From Candidatus Pacearchaeota archaeon (GTDB taxonomy: Archaea > Nanobdellota > Nanobdellia > Pacearchaeales > GW2011-AR1), in NCBI GenBank assembly GCA_018304145.1, contig JAGVWU010000004.1, positions 1 to 36,169 of the forward strand: DNA of 36,169 nt, read 5' to 3'. Positions 1 through 9,417 of this stretch are shown piece by piece. The notes under the pieces were generated by a model. The model was not told the origin of the DNA and searched no databases. It saw only the letters and a list, made by a program, of their open reading frames with translations. Both the position numbers and the translations under genes were made by a program. How positions within the stretch are numbered: position 1 is the first letter of the stretch; every line of letters begins with the position of its first letter.

Positions 1-1362
1 TTTTTTAAAATCGCCTTTTTTAAGCATATCCCATGCAATTTTTATATTGTCTGAAAATTTGTAATATCCCTTTTTCTTCATCCAGTTATAAAGTATGTCT
101 GCTGATGCTGCACTTATCTCTGAATAGCTTAGATTAGGCCCTGCGTATATTGGAGCATTGCTATGATACCTATCTCCAACCAAGTTCTTTAACCAGATAT
201 CATCATCCCATAAACCTTTTCTTTTTCCAATCTCAAAAACTTCTGTCTTTGGATAGGCTAGTAAAATTGAAGCAGTGGTTATATCAGGATCAAGTTCGTT
301 TATGTACTTCTTTTTTGCTTCTATATTTTCTTTTGTTTCATGATCCCCTCCAATTATAAAATAACTTTTTGTTTTGATATTGTATTTTTTGCATAAATCA
401 AAGGCTTTCTTCACTTGAGAAATAGTGTGACTTTTTTTGAACCATCTTATTCCTTGTTCTGTACAATCTTCAATTCCAAACTCAATCATATTGCAATTAG
501 CCTTTTTCATCCAGCTAAGCAATTCTTCATCAACAATGTTAACTTCGGCTCTGCATTGCCACCCTATTTTTTCAGGAAAACCTTCTTTAATCATAAGATT
601 ACAAATCTCAATGGCCCTTTTCTTATTGGAAGTAAAATTATCGTCATTAAAATAAATAAATCTTATTCCTAAATTATAAAGCATCTTCATTTCTTCAATA
701 ACATTTTTTGCAGACCTGAATCTTATCTTGTAACCCCAAAAATTATTGGATGAGCAAAAAGTGCATTTGAATGGGCAGCCTCTTGAACTTATTATGCTTC
801 CATGAGGGTATTCTTTATAAGTAAATTCGGGCATTTTTGCATATTTTTTTAGATCAAAAAATTTCCATTCTGGAAACGGAAGTTTATCCAAATTTCCTAT
901 TGGTAATGAAGGAGGATTATGAAAAATTTCATTATCTTTTTTATAGGATATGCCTAAAATCTTGGAAAAATCCTTCCCTTTTTCCAAAGCATTGATTAAA
1001 TTCAAGGTAGAGTATTCTCCTTCATTTCTTACTATGAAATCTATAAAAATGTAATTCTTAAGAATCTGGCCAGGGACAAGGGTTGGATGAGGGCCTCCTA
1101 AAATAATTGGTATTTTAAATTTTTCCTTAATTATTTTAGCAAGCTCTAATGCTTCAAATCTATTTGTGGTATTCATGGTTATACCAACTACCTGAGGGGC
1201 AATTTTACCTACATATCTAATCATTTCTTTTATTGAAGAATCTGCTCCATCATGAATATATGCATCATGCCCATTTTTATTCAGCATAGAAGCAAGATAA
1301 GCTATGCCTAAGGATGGGAAGGCTTTTTCTTTTTGCGGAGGGCTTAAAAATAATACTTTCAT
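1..1362 (-). CDS. Radical SAM protein with N-terminal B12-binding-like domain (3' end truncated by window edge; not in supplied ORF track)
   Basis: Manual reverse-strand translation from ATG at 1362 is open through position 1. It begins MKVLFLSPPQKEKAFPSLGIAYLASMLNKNGHDA, contains IILGGPHPTLVPGQ and FVRNEGEY-like B12-binding region features, then RGCPFKCTFCSSNNFWGYKIRFRSAKNVIEEM (CxxxCxxC) and IYFNDDNFTSNKKRAIEIC. Confidence 0.92.
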   Translation of the reverse strand, partial: MKVLFLSPPQKEKAFPSLGIAYLASMLNKNGHDAYIHDGADSSIKEMIRYVGKIAPQVVGITMNTTNRFEALELAKIIKEKFKIPIILGGPHPTLVPGQILKNYIFIDFIVRNEGEYSTLNLINALEKGKDFSKILGISYKKDNEIFHNPPSLPIGNLDKLPFPEWKFFDLKKYAKMPEFTYKEYPHGSIISSRGCPFKCTFCSSNNFWGYKIRFRSAKNVIEEMKMLYNLGIRFIYFNDDNFTSNKKRAIEICNLMIKEGFPEKIGWQCRAEVNIVDEELLSWMKKANCNMIEFGIEDCTEQGIRWFKKSHTISQVKKAFDLCKKYNIKTKSYFIIGGDHETKENIEAKKKYINELDPDITTASILLAYPKTEVFEIGKRKGLWDDDIWLKNLVGDRYHSNAPIYAGPNLSYSEISAASADILYNWMKKKGYYKFSDNIKIAWDMLKKGDFKK

Positions 1363-1384
1363 TAGGATAGTTGAAATATTTTAA

Positions 1385-2998
1385 TTAAAAACTTTTCTGG
1401 TATGAATTAGATGAATTTTGTTGATTGAATTCGAACACAATTAAAATAGCTTGTTTTTTTTCAGCATCTATAAACCAGGCATTCATTGGAGTTAATAGTT
1501 TTTGTATATTTTCTGTAGGGGTTAATCCCCAAGCTGCTGGATTTGGTTCTAAAGCAGATTCAATCATAAATTTTGGATGAATTTTATTTACAAGTTCTAA
1601 AAACTGCGTTTCATTCATAAAAGCAAAACCATAGGTTTTTCTCTCTGAATAATAAATAGTTTGGGGAGTTGACCTGCTTAAGATAATATCGTCTTTTTCA
1701 GAATTAGCTTTTATCCATAAAGAAGCTTCCTTAACCTGAATATAAGAATTCAACTTATCTTTGATAATAAAATCTGCGTGTACAAATTGAGTATAAACTC
1801 CTAAAGAAAGAATTACTATTATAAATAAAATAGCCAATTTTTTATAGTTTAAAAGTCCTGAAATGAATTCTGAAAAACATATCATACCTTTGCTTGTAAA
1901 AACAAACATTGATATTATTAATGGAAAAAACCACCTAAACTCATAGGCTTGGCTTCTCAAACCAAATATAAAATATGCGAGAATTGATAGAAGAATAAAA
2001 ATATTAAAAATATCTGATTTTAAATCTAAATTCTCTTTATCCGGAGATAATTTCTTTAATGCCTCTGGATAGATAAAAAATCTTCCTATGATTATTAAAA
2101 AACCTAGTAAAAAGGCATAGTATAAAATATTAGGCATAGAGATATTTATTGCTTGATAAAATCCTTTGAAAACTGTCAAAGAACTCCATGAAATTTTGTT
2201 GTTAACATTAAAATAAGAAAGCAGTCCTTCTTTTGAAAAAATTCCATGTTTTGGAAGAGGCAAATTGTTAAAAAAGAAAGCTCCTAAAATCAATAGTATT
2301 AAAAATGCTATCCATATTGGATAAGTTTTTTTATTAAATAATCTAGACTTATTTACAAAAATCAAAAATATAAAAAGAGGTACTAAAAAAACCAGATTTC
2401 CCGGTCTAAAAAAACCTGCAACCAAACCAAAAAAAACAATCCAAACTAAAGAGTATTTTTGTTTAATAAAAAATAGGTTTTCTTTTTTAAGATATGACCT
2501 AAATAATATAAAGACAGCCAGCAAATCAAAGATTAATCCGAAATTTTCTGTATGGAATCTGTTGCTATAAAAAAGATGCTCCCAAAGAACACCAAAAATA
2601 GTAAGGGAAATTATAGCTATTCTTTTGTCAGAATACATCTCGTTTATGCAAAAATACATTAAAATGATTGCAATTATCGATGGAATAAAACAAACAAGAA
2701 ACCTTAGAAGAGGTTCACTTTTTAGTCCTAGTATATAAAAGATGGAAACAAATAGTGGAAAACCTGGAAGTCTTTGAGCAGGGGCATTATAGGAAACAAT
2801 TCCTGCATAATTTTTAGCTATTGCAAGATATTCTGATTCATCCCACCAGAGTGGCTGATTTTTAGTGAGTAAAAAATAATGTATACGAATAGCAATTATT
2901 GCAATTAAAACTGCTAGAAAACAAAAATTATAAGGGTTCTTTAACCAAATCTTTATTTTCTCTTTTTTTGATTTTGTTGGATTTTCAGGAATATCCAT
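1385..2998 (-). CDS. Multi-pass membrane glycosyltransferase, PMT/ArnT (GT39/GT83)-like
   Basis: 537 aa with many hydrophobic segments. N-terminal loop WWDESEYLAIAKNY...QRLPGFPLF resembles the acidic catalytic loop of PMT_2-type dolichyl-phosphate-sugar transferases. Confidence 0.75.
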   Translation of the reverse strand: MDIPENPTKSKKEKIKIWLKNPYNFCFLAVLIAIIAIRIHYFLLTKNQPLWWDESEYLAIAKNYAGIVSYNAPAQRLPGFPLFVSIFYILGLKSEPLLRFLVCFIPSIIAIILMYFCINEMYSDKRIAIISLTIFGVLWEHLFYSNRFHTENFGLIFDLLAVFILFRSYLKKENLFFIKQKYSLVWIVFFGLVAGFFRPGNLVFLVPLFIFLIFVNKSRLFNKKTYPIWIAFLILLILGAFFFNNLPLPKHGIFSKEGLLSYFNVNNKISWSSLTVFKGFYQAINISMPNILYYAFLLGFLIIIGRFFIYPEALKKLSPDKENLDLKSDIFNIFILLSILAYFIFGLRSQAYEFRWFFPLIISMFVFTSKGMICFSEFISGLLNYKKLAILFIIVILSLGVYTQFVHADFIIKDKLNSYIQVKEASLWIKANSEKDDIILSRSTPQTIYYSERKTYGFAFMNETQFLELVNKIHPKFMIESALEPNPAAWGLTPTENIQKLLTPMNAWFIDAEKKQAILIVFEFNQQNSSNSYQKSF

Positions 2999-3025
2999 AA
3001 AATCTAAGAGATTTCAGGCTTTTTA

Positions 3026-4180
3026 TTAATTGCTGTTATTTACCAAAGCATCATACTCCTTCATGTATCTTTGATAAATTATATCCCATTTATAATCTTT
3101 TGATTTTTTTTTGTTATTAAAAGATATTTTTTTTGCTAATTTCGGATTGTTCAGAATTTCTAGAATTTTATTTTCTAACTGCTCCAAGTTTCCATAATTT
3201 GCAAAAAAACCATTTTCAGGTTCTTTCATTTCATAAGGGACCCCATTTACAGGACTTGCAACTATAGGCAATCCAGAAGCCATTGCTTCAAAAAGAGTAA
3301 GAGGAAGGCCTTCTCTATAACTTGGAAGAACATAAACATCTGCAGCCTGATACATTTCTGCAATTTTATCTTTTCCAAACATAGGCCCTAAGTATTTCAT
3401 GTTTTTGTAGGGTCTTATCAATGCCTTAACTTCCTCAGCCTTTCCTTCATCAGGACCAACCCATACAAATGCAATGTCTTTTCTTTTCTTGGCTATATTT
3501 ATTGCTGCAAGAGCGAGTTTCTCAGGACCTTTTGTTGGATTTAGTCTTCCAAAAAAAAGAACTAATTTTTTTTCTTTAATTTCATATTTTTTCCTAAATT
3601 CATTTGAAATAACTTTTTTAAAAAGAAGAGTATCAGCTCCATTTGGAATAATAATTATTTTTTCTTTTTTAGTTACAAATTTTTTCAAAATATTTATTTC
3701 CCAAGGGCTTAGTGCAACTATTCTGTCTATTAATTTAAAAGTTATTTTGTTTAGGATTATATCATTAAGAAATAAAAAAGGTCTTAAAATAGAAGGTCTA
3801 AAAGACATTCCTGTCCATGGGCAATGGGTTGTATGTATGTGTTTTGCCTGATTTAATCTGGAAAGTATTCCTGCAAACAAGATATAATCATGTCCAGAAA
3901 CATGACTATGAATAATGTCAAAACCTGCTTTGAATCTCCACAATAAAGAAGGCCATACAAAAGTATTAAATGAAAGTCTTAGAATATAGGGCAATCTATG
4001 AACATGAACTCCTTCAAGAATTTCATCTTTAATTTTTATTCTATTTTTTTTATCAGAATCGCAGCAGAAAACATGAACATCATGTCCTTCTTGAACCTGT
4101 CTTTTAGCAAGCTCATACATTACCTGTTCAACACCTCCAATAACAGGCATGTAAAACATATTTATATGTGCAATTTTCAT
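3026..4180 (-). CDS. GT4-family glycosyltransferase
   Basis: MKIAHINMFYMPVIGGVEQVMYELAKRQVQEGHDVHVFC start; FFGRLNPTKGPEKL; YVLPSYREGLPLTLFEAMASGLPIVASPVNGVPYEM (E-x7-E motif). The internal Met at 4180 is preferred over the ORF-track start at 4234 because homology begins there and it avoids overlap with the upstream gene. Confidence 0.9.
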   Translation of the reverse strand: MKIAHINMFYMPVIGGVEQVMYELAKRQVQEGHDVHVFCCDSDKKNRIKIKDEILEGVHVHRLPYILRLSFNTFVWPSLLWRFKAGFDIIHSHVSGHDYILFAGILSRLNQAKHIHTTHCPWTGMSFRPSILRPFLFLNDIILNKITFKLIDRIVALSPWEINILKKFVTKKEKIIIIPNGADTLLFKKVISNEFRKKYEIKEKKLVLFFGRLNPTKGPEKLALAAINIAKKRKDIAFVWVGPDEGKAEEVKALIRPYKNMKYLGPMFGKDKIAEMYQAADVYVLPSYREGLPLTLFEAMASGLPIVASPVNGVPYEMKEPENGFFANYGNLEQLENKILEILNNPKLAKKISFNNKKKSKDYKWDIIYQRYMKEYDALVNNSN

Positions 4181-4211
4181 ATTAGTTAAATATCTTTTTG
4201 GATTTTTAATC

Positions 4212-5270
4212 TTATATAAAGTTATCGTGTCCAAGAGGATTCTTTAGTCTATGAAGATATCTATTTATAGAGTCCAATCTGCAACCTTTTCTGCACTCTG
4301 AAACTCCTTTTTCTTTTAATTTTTTAATAATCATTTTCCTTCTTTCGCTTTCCCAAATTTCTTGAAAGTTTTTTTCATAAAGGTTTCCATAAATAAATTC
4401 GGGAGTACCATAATGAAGATTGCAGGGAATAACGTTTCCTTTGGAATCAATCAATACAAAAAAAGGAAGCCCATAACATTCTGGATAATTTATTCCATCA
4501 TTTATTCTTTCTATGGTTGATTTTCTGAATAATATTTTGAAATTTTCAGAATCAAAATGTTTTAGCTCATCCCTAATCCTGTTCTGTTCCTCAATACCTA
4601 CTGAAAAATCGTTCAAGCTTTTTGGATGATGAGAGTAGGGTTTTATTTGCAGATTATCTGTTCCAATCTCTTTTAATTTTTCTGCAAGAATTTTTGCCTC
4701 ATTAAGGTTATGGGATATCATTAAAAATTGAGCTCCTATTGTAACATCCAATTTATTATTGTTTTTGAATTCAACTGCATTTTGAATATTATTCATTAAT
4801 TTTAGAAAATCCTCTTCATTTGTTCCATGAATTTTTGCATAACTTTCTGGTGTTCCTGCATCTATGCTGAATCTTATCCAAGAAAGATAAGGAAGGCATT
4901 GCTCAATTTTTGATTCATCAAAAAGAATTCCATTGGTTGTTATGGAAATATCAATCCCATATTCTTTTGCTTTTTGAACAAATAATCCTATATCTTTATG
5001 AAGCAAAGGTTCGCCTTCTCCAGCAAACATTATTGATTTAACTCCTTTTTCAGCCATGAGTTTTAAATTTAACAATAATACCTCTTTATTAAAGAAAATT
5101 CCCCCATTTTCAAGATAATCTAAAGCACAGAAAACGCATTTATGATTACAGGCATTTGTCAATCCTATTTCAATATAAATAGGGTAACAATCTTTTTTCG
5201 ATTTATACTCTGCAACTCTTTCTGGATGATACATCAGTTTATGACTGTCAACATTGGTTATCTCTACCAT
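4212..5270 (-). CDS. Radical SAM protein with SPASM-like C-terminus
   Basis: EIGLTNACNHKCVFCALDYLE (CxxxCxxC); GEGEPLLHKDI-type motif (FAGEGEPLLHKD); C-terminal Cys-rich region YPECYG...VIPCNLHYG...ECRKGCRLD. Confidence 0.9.
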   Translation of the reverse strand: MVEITNVDSHKLMYHPERVAEYKSKKDCYPIYIEIGLTNACNHKCVFCALDYLENGGIFFNKEVLLLNLKLMAEKGVKSIMFAGEGEPLLHKDIGLFVQKAKEYGIDISITTNGILFDESKIEQCLPYLSWIRFSIDAGTPESYAKIHGTNEEDFLKLMNNIQNAVEFKNNNKLDVTIGAQFLMISHNLNEAKILAEKLKEIGTDNLQIKPYSHHPKSLNDFSVGIEEQNRIRDELKHFDSENFKILFRKSTIERINDGINYPECYGLPFFVLIDSKGNVIPCNLHYGTPEFIYGNLYEKNFQEIWESERRKMIIKKLKEKGVSECRKGCRLDSINRYLHRLKNPLGHDNFI

Positions 5271-5413
5271 TTTTTATTAAATTATAGTAAATGAATTTAA
5301 TTTTGAACTTTTTAAATTCATTTCCTAAATATCAAGGAAAAAATTTACCACAAAATTTATTTCCATTGATATAATTAAAACCAGAAGTTTAAAAGTATTT
5401 GTGTTTTTCCAAA

Positions 5414-6259
5414 TTAGTGGGACTTATAAGAGGCAACTATTCTTTCGAGTTCTCTTGGAAAATCTTTTCTTAAAAGTTTTTTTGCTTTATCTGGAAAGAG
5501 ATTAAAAAAAGTGTTTGTTAATTCAACTCTAGCTACACCATAGGAAGCAGGAATATGAAATCTACTAGGTCTTGCAAGTTCGTCCTGTTGCATGTATCTG
5601 AGTATTTCTTCAGGAGATTCTAAAAAATCTCTAAGAGGATTTGGAACTTGAAAAGATAAAATTCTAGGAACAAGCTCTCTTAGATTTGCAGGAGTTTTAA
5701 ATTGAGGATATTTGTAAGCTATTGTGCAAGGAATTGTGAATCTCCAGGCAATATCTGCATCTTGCAATACTTTTTCATTATCAGAAATAGGTTCAGAAAA
5801 GCGAGTATCATGGTCTGAAAGTGCTGCTAAGATTTCTGCATTATATTCTGAAGGATAACCTAAGGAAGTTAAAATTTGATATGCCCTTTTAATTACCGTT
5901 ACCTGATGCATCAACCGGACTCTTTGCTCACCTTCTTTAGTTAAAATTGCTTCTCTAAATTGATTTGGGCTTACAAATCCTTCATATCCATTATCATGAA
6001 ATTCTATTGCAGGACCAAAAACTTTTCTATTAGCTTTGATACTTGGGTCTTTTGAAATTGGAATTGACAGAAATAATGAAATTTCCACATGTCCTGCATC
6101 ATTTCTTCTGTCGTGATAAGGCTCAGATTCTTCAAAAAACTCTTCTTCTCTGCCTCTAAAAAAATTTAATCTTCTTAGATTTATTCCTTGCCTAGATTCC
6201 TCTCCCAAAATCCATTTTCTATAATCAATAGGTTGATAGGAATCTAAATTGAATTCCAT
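5414..6259 (-). CDS. HD-domain-like protein (putative phosphohydrolase)
   Basis: 281 aa. H...HD...D arrangement: DAGHVEISLFL, AIEFHDNGYEGF, ALSDHD, LQDADIAWRF. Confidence 0.5.
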   Translation of the reverse strand: MEFNLDSYQPIDYRKWILGEESRQGINLRRLNFFRGREEEFFEESEPYHDRRNDAGHVEISLFLSIPISKDPSIKANRKVFGPAIEFHDNGYEGFVSPNQFREAILTKEGEQRVRLMHQVTVIKRAYQILTSLGYPSEYNAEILAALSDHDTRFSEPISDNEKVLQDADIAWRFTIPCTIAYKYPQFKTPANLRELVPRILSFQVPNPLRDFLESPEEILRYMQQDELARPSRFHIPASYGVARVELTNTFFNLFPDKAKKLLRKDFPRELERIVASYKSH

Positions 6260-6371
6260 TATTTTATTTTAAAAAAATCTTATTTAAATAAAATGTTTAT
6301 TTATAATATGTTTTATATTATCTATTTCAAATTTCATATTTATTTATAAATGATTTTTTAATAAATTTTTT

Positions 6372-7421
6372 ATGACTGAACAATCTCAAGCAGTTTATAG
6401 ACAAGATTTAGGAAGTGAAATGGATTTTGAAGCTTTTTCTTTGGATCCAAAAATGGATAAAGAAGGACTTGCTAAAATCGTTAATGGTTTAGCTGAAAAA
6501 CCAAGGCCTTCTCAAGAACAAGTTGAATCTGTTATTAGAACAGGTTCAGTTCAATGGATGCCAAATTTAGAACTAGAGGCAATTAGAGATTTAGATGGAA
6601 AGGTTGTTAATTATCAGATTCCAAATCCTTTAAGAGAATATAGAAAGGCTCTTGGAAGAAGTTTAGATGAAAAAGCAAAAACCAATCCAATGATATTTAA
6701 TGGGCCGGTTATAGTTGCAGAAGGGGAAATTAAGAATCCTCTTAGAGTAATGCAAGGACAATATTATGATTTTTCAGCAACACAATTAGGAAATAAACCT
6801 GCAGATTTGTTAAAAGATAAAAATGCTCAGTTAACTCCAGGAGTTTATCCAGAAGGAAAAACAGTTGAAAATATTTTAAGAGATGCTGGTTTACCTCTTG
6901 AAGCAAGGGAAAGATATTTTGGATTTGCACATTTAATGTGGCCTTCAGATGGAAAAGAATTCATTTTAGTGAATAGGGCAAGAGGACTAGGAATAGCTGC
7001 AGACTGCCTTTCAACTCCAGGTTCTACTCCTGATTTATTTCTTGATAAACCTGGTTTAAAGAGAGGAATTCCTGGATTTGGAATTAAAGAATATTGGAGT
7101 TATCATATGGGGCAAGAGATGTTAGAAGAATTTGCATTAAAATGGGGTGATTTTTGGGTTGAGGGAATAACCCTTTATGATGATACAAGGACAATTCCCT
7201 TCGGAGCAATAAATATCTACACAGAAATGTCAGCAAAACAAATAGCTCAAGGCATTTATCATGCCAAGCCAAGCGAAAGAGATAGGGTTCTTAAAGAACA
7301 TAATGTTATATTTGGCATGCCTGCTGAAGCAATACCTCATTTCTTGGAAAGATTTCCAGTATTTCCGGGTGTTACGAAAGTTCTTAATGATGCTCTAAAA
7401 GAAAGAGGGATTTCTCAATAA
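6372..7421 (+). CDS. Uncharacterised protein, possibly a degenerate Nudix-fold protein
   Basis: 349 aa ORF. NGPVIVAEGEI...YYDFSATQL...GFAHLMWPSDGKEFILVNRARG...EMLEEFALKWGDFWVEGITLYDDTRTIPFGAINIYTEM has the order of a Nudix-like fold but no intact Nudix box. Confidence 0.45.
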   Translation: MTEQSQAVYRQDLGSEMDFEAFSLDPKMDKEGLAKIVNGLAEKPRPSQEQVESVIRTGSVQWMPNLELEAIRDLDGKVVNYQIPNPLREYRKALGRSLDEKAKTNPMIFNGPVIVAEGEIKNPLRVMQGQYYDFSATQLGNKPADLLKDKNAQLTPGVYPEGKTVENILRDAGLPLEARERYFGFAHLMWPSDGKEFILVNRARGLGIAADCLSTPGSTPDLFLDKPGLKRGIPGFGIKEYWSYHMGQEMLEEFALKWGDFWVEGITLYDDTRTIPFGAINIYTEMSAKQIAQGIYHAKPSERDRVLKEHNVIFGMPAEAIPHFLERFPVFPGVTKVLNDALKERGISQ

Positions 7422-7448
7422 CTCTAAAATTAATCCATAACAGAAGAA

Positions 7449-7458
7449 TTTATATATG
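7449..7458 (+). promoter_or_regulatory. Putative archaeal TATA box for the 7569 operon
   Basis: TTTATATATG. About 26 bp downstream, the expected transcription start coincides with the start of the leader structure at 7479. Confidence 0.4.
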
Positions 7459-7478
7459 TTCTAATTCATAAAAAAAAA

Positions 7479-7560
7479 GATAAAACAAAACCTTTTGAAA
7501 TTAAAAATTTCAAGAACATTCAAATCTTACGATTTGAAGTTTTTTAAAAAAGGTTTTATC
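7479..7560 (+). ncRNA. Putative structured 5' leader (three-way-junction-like)
   Basis: Closing stem GATAAAAC (7479-7486)/GTTTTATC (7553-7560). Hairpin TTTTGAAATT (7493-7502)/AATTTCAAGA (7506-7515), loop AAA, one G-U. Hairpin TTCAAATC (7519-7526)/GATTTGAA (7531-7538), loop TTAC. Confidence 0.45.
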
Positions 7561-7568
7561 CAAAAACA

Positions 7569-8669
7569 ATGAAAGAGAATGTCTATAACATATCTAAATT
7601 GACTTTTCATAAAGATAAAATACTATCTTTAGCAAAAGGAGAGATTAGCGCTCCTATTTATGTCAGGGTAAAACCTACAAATAGATGCAATCATGCTTGT
7701 TATTATTGCTCTTATATTCCTGACAATGACTGCCCTGTTTCAGAAACAATGAATTTTACAGATGAAATTCCAAAAGAAAAAATGTTTGAAATATTGCAAG
7801 ATTTCAAAGACATGGGTGTTAAAGCAATAACTTATTCTGGAGGCGGAGAACCTCTTATTCATCCAGATATAACAGAAATAATGCAGAAAACTCTTGATTT
7901 AGGAATAGATCTTTCTATAATCACAAATGGGCAGGAGCTTAAAGGGAAAAAAGCAGAGGTTTTGAAAAATGCAAAATGGGTAAGAATTTCCTGTGGTGAA
8001 ATGGATGCTGAAACTTTTAAAAAAACAAGAAGAAGACCTGAAAGCTGGTTTTATGAATTAGAAAATAATATAAAAGAATTTGCAAAGAATAAAAGTCCTG
8101 AATGTGAATTTGGAATCAATTTTGTTGTTCAAAATGAGAATGCTAGTAAAGTCTATGAGTCTGTTAAATTTTTCAAGGATTTGGGAGTAAATCACATTAA
8201 AATTACTCCTTGCTGGATGCCTGATTTTTTAAATTATCACAAACCAATAAAGGAATCTGTAATAGAACAGGTTGAAAGAGCAAGGAAAGAATTTCAAGCA
8301 CAGGATTTTACTGTGTATGACACTTATAAAAATGATTTTGAATTAACAGGATTGGATGAAAGAAAATATTCTAAATGTTTCGTGATGCAGACTATACCTG
8401 TTATTGGAGCAGACTCTGTTGTATACTTCTGTCATGATAAAACTTATACAAATAACGGAGTTTTGGGAAGCATAAAAAATAGGTCTTTCAAAGATTTATG
8501 GTTTAGTGAAGAGGCAGCTGAAATTTTCAAAAGATTCAACCCTAGCATCAGCTGCAAACATCATTGCACTTATGACTCTAGGAATATTCTTACGCAGGAA
8601 ATGATAAATCATATTGAGGAAATTGAAAAATATCTTCCTCAAGATGAGAAACATAAAAATTTTATTTAA
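7569..8669 (+). CDS. Radical SAM protein with SPASM-like C-terminus
   Basis: VRVKPTNRCNHACYYCSYIPDNDC (CxxxCxxC); TYSGGGEPLIHPDI; C-terminal Cys cluster YSKCFVM...VVYFCHDKTY...SCKHHCTYD. Confidence 0.92.
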   Translation: MKENVYNISKLTFHKDKILSLAKGEISAPIYVRVKPTNRCNHACYYCSYIPDNDCPVSETMNFTDEIPKEKMFEILQDFKDMGVKAITYSGGGEPLIHPDITEIMQKTLDLGIDLSIITNGQELKGKKAEVLKNAKWVRISCGEMDAETFKKTRRRPESWFYELENNIKEFAKNKSPECEFGINFVVQNENASKVYESVKFFKDLGVNHIKITPCWMPDFLNYHKPIKESVIEQVERARKEFQAQDFTVYDTYKNDFELTGLDERKYSKCFVMQTIPVIGADSVVYFCHDKTYTNNGVLGSIKNRSFKDLWFSEEAAEIFKRFNPSISCKHHCTYDSRNILTQEMINHIEEIEKYLPQDEKHKNFI

Positions 8670-8673
8670 TAAA

Positions 8674-9417
8674 ATGCCTGAATTCAACATATTAGAGGAT
8701 GCAGGACTTCCGCAAGTTAAAAAACGTGAAGGTATAACTCGGGTAATAACTCCAGAAATAAAGGAGAAAGCAGAAAAATTAGGATTTGATTTTTATGATG
8801 GAGATAGAAAATACGGCTATGGAGGTTATTATTATGATGGGAGATGGAAAGCTGTTGCTAAAACAATAAAAGAAAGATACAACTTAGACAAAAATTCAAA
8901 GGTTTTAATTGACAGATGTCATAAGGGGTTTTTGGTTTTTGATTTAAAAGAGTTAATTCCTGGAATAACTGTTTATGGAATACATCCAGGAGAATATGCC
9001 TTGATTCATGCTATAGAGGGTTATGGAAAATGGGCTTTAATTAATAGAACAGAAAAAGGAGAACCTGAATTTATAGAAGAAAAGGCAAAACAGGCCGTAA
9101 TACCTTATTTATTAAAGGCTGAATCAACTGAAATGCCATTTAATGATGGTTTTTTTGATGTTATTATTTCTATTGAAAATGCATGTTCTTATTCATTGGA
9201 AGAATGCAAGAAGGTTGTTAGAGAAATTATAAGAGTCAGTAAAAATAATGGAAAAAATTGTTATATTCAAAATGATTCCTGGAGAAATGAAAATGAAAAG
9301 CAAAAATTATTAGAATGGACTTACTTATGCAAAACTTTTCTGGATATAAACGATTGGGAAAAATTATATCAAGAGGAGGGTTATAATGGAGACTGGGGAT
9401 ACACAATTATTACATAA
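8674..9417 (+). CDS. Class I methyltransferase-like protein with degenerate SAM-binding motif
   Basis: MPEFNILEDAGLPQVKKREGITRVITPEIKEKAEKLGFDFYDGDRKYGYGGYYYDGRW...KVLIDRCHKGFLVFDLKELIPGITVYGIHPGEYA...MPFNDGFFDVIISIENACSYSLEECKKVVREIIRVSK. Overall methyltransferase-like. The start at 8674 directly follows the upstream stop. Confidence 0.7.
   Translation: MPEFNILEDAGLPQVKKREGITRVITPEIKEKAEKLGFDFYDGDRKYGYGGYYYDGRWKAVAKTIKERYNLDKNSKVLIDRCHKGFLVFDLKELIPGITVYGIHPGEYALIHAIEGYGKWALINRTEKGEPEFIEEKAKQAVIPYLLKAESTEMPFNDGFFDVIISIENACSYSLEECKKVVREIIRVSKNNGKNCYIQNDSWRNENEKQKLLEWTYLCKTFLDINDWEKLYQEEGYNGDWGYTIIT

Noticed and set aside
150-672. Small plus-strand ORFs at 150-359, 415-672 and 437-655
   Set aside because: They are antisense to the long minus-strand radical-SAM frame and show low-complexity, Leu/Phe/Ser-rich translations typical of shadow ORFs.
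3474-4189. Plus-strand ORFs 3474-3851 and 3998-4189
   Set aside because: Antisense to the well-supported GT4 gene; no recognisable domain.
6742-7272. Minus-strand ORFs inside 6372-7421
   Set aside because: Shadow ORFs opposite a longer frame with coherent protein-like composition.
7479-7560. tRNA or CRISPR repeat interpretation of the multi-stem region
   Set aside because: No tRNA consensus (no T-loop GTTCRA, no CCA-proximal acceptor geometry) and no repeated spacer-repeat units.
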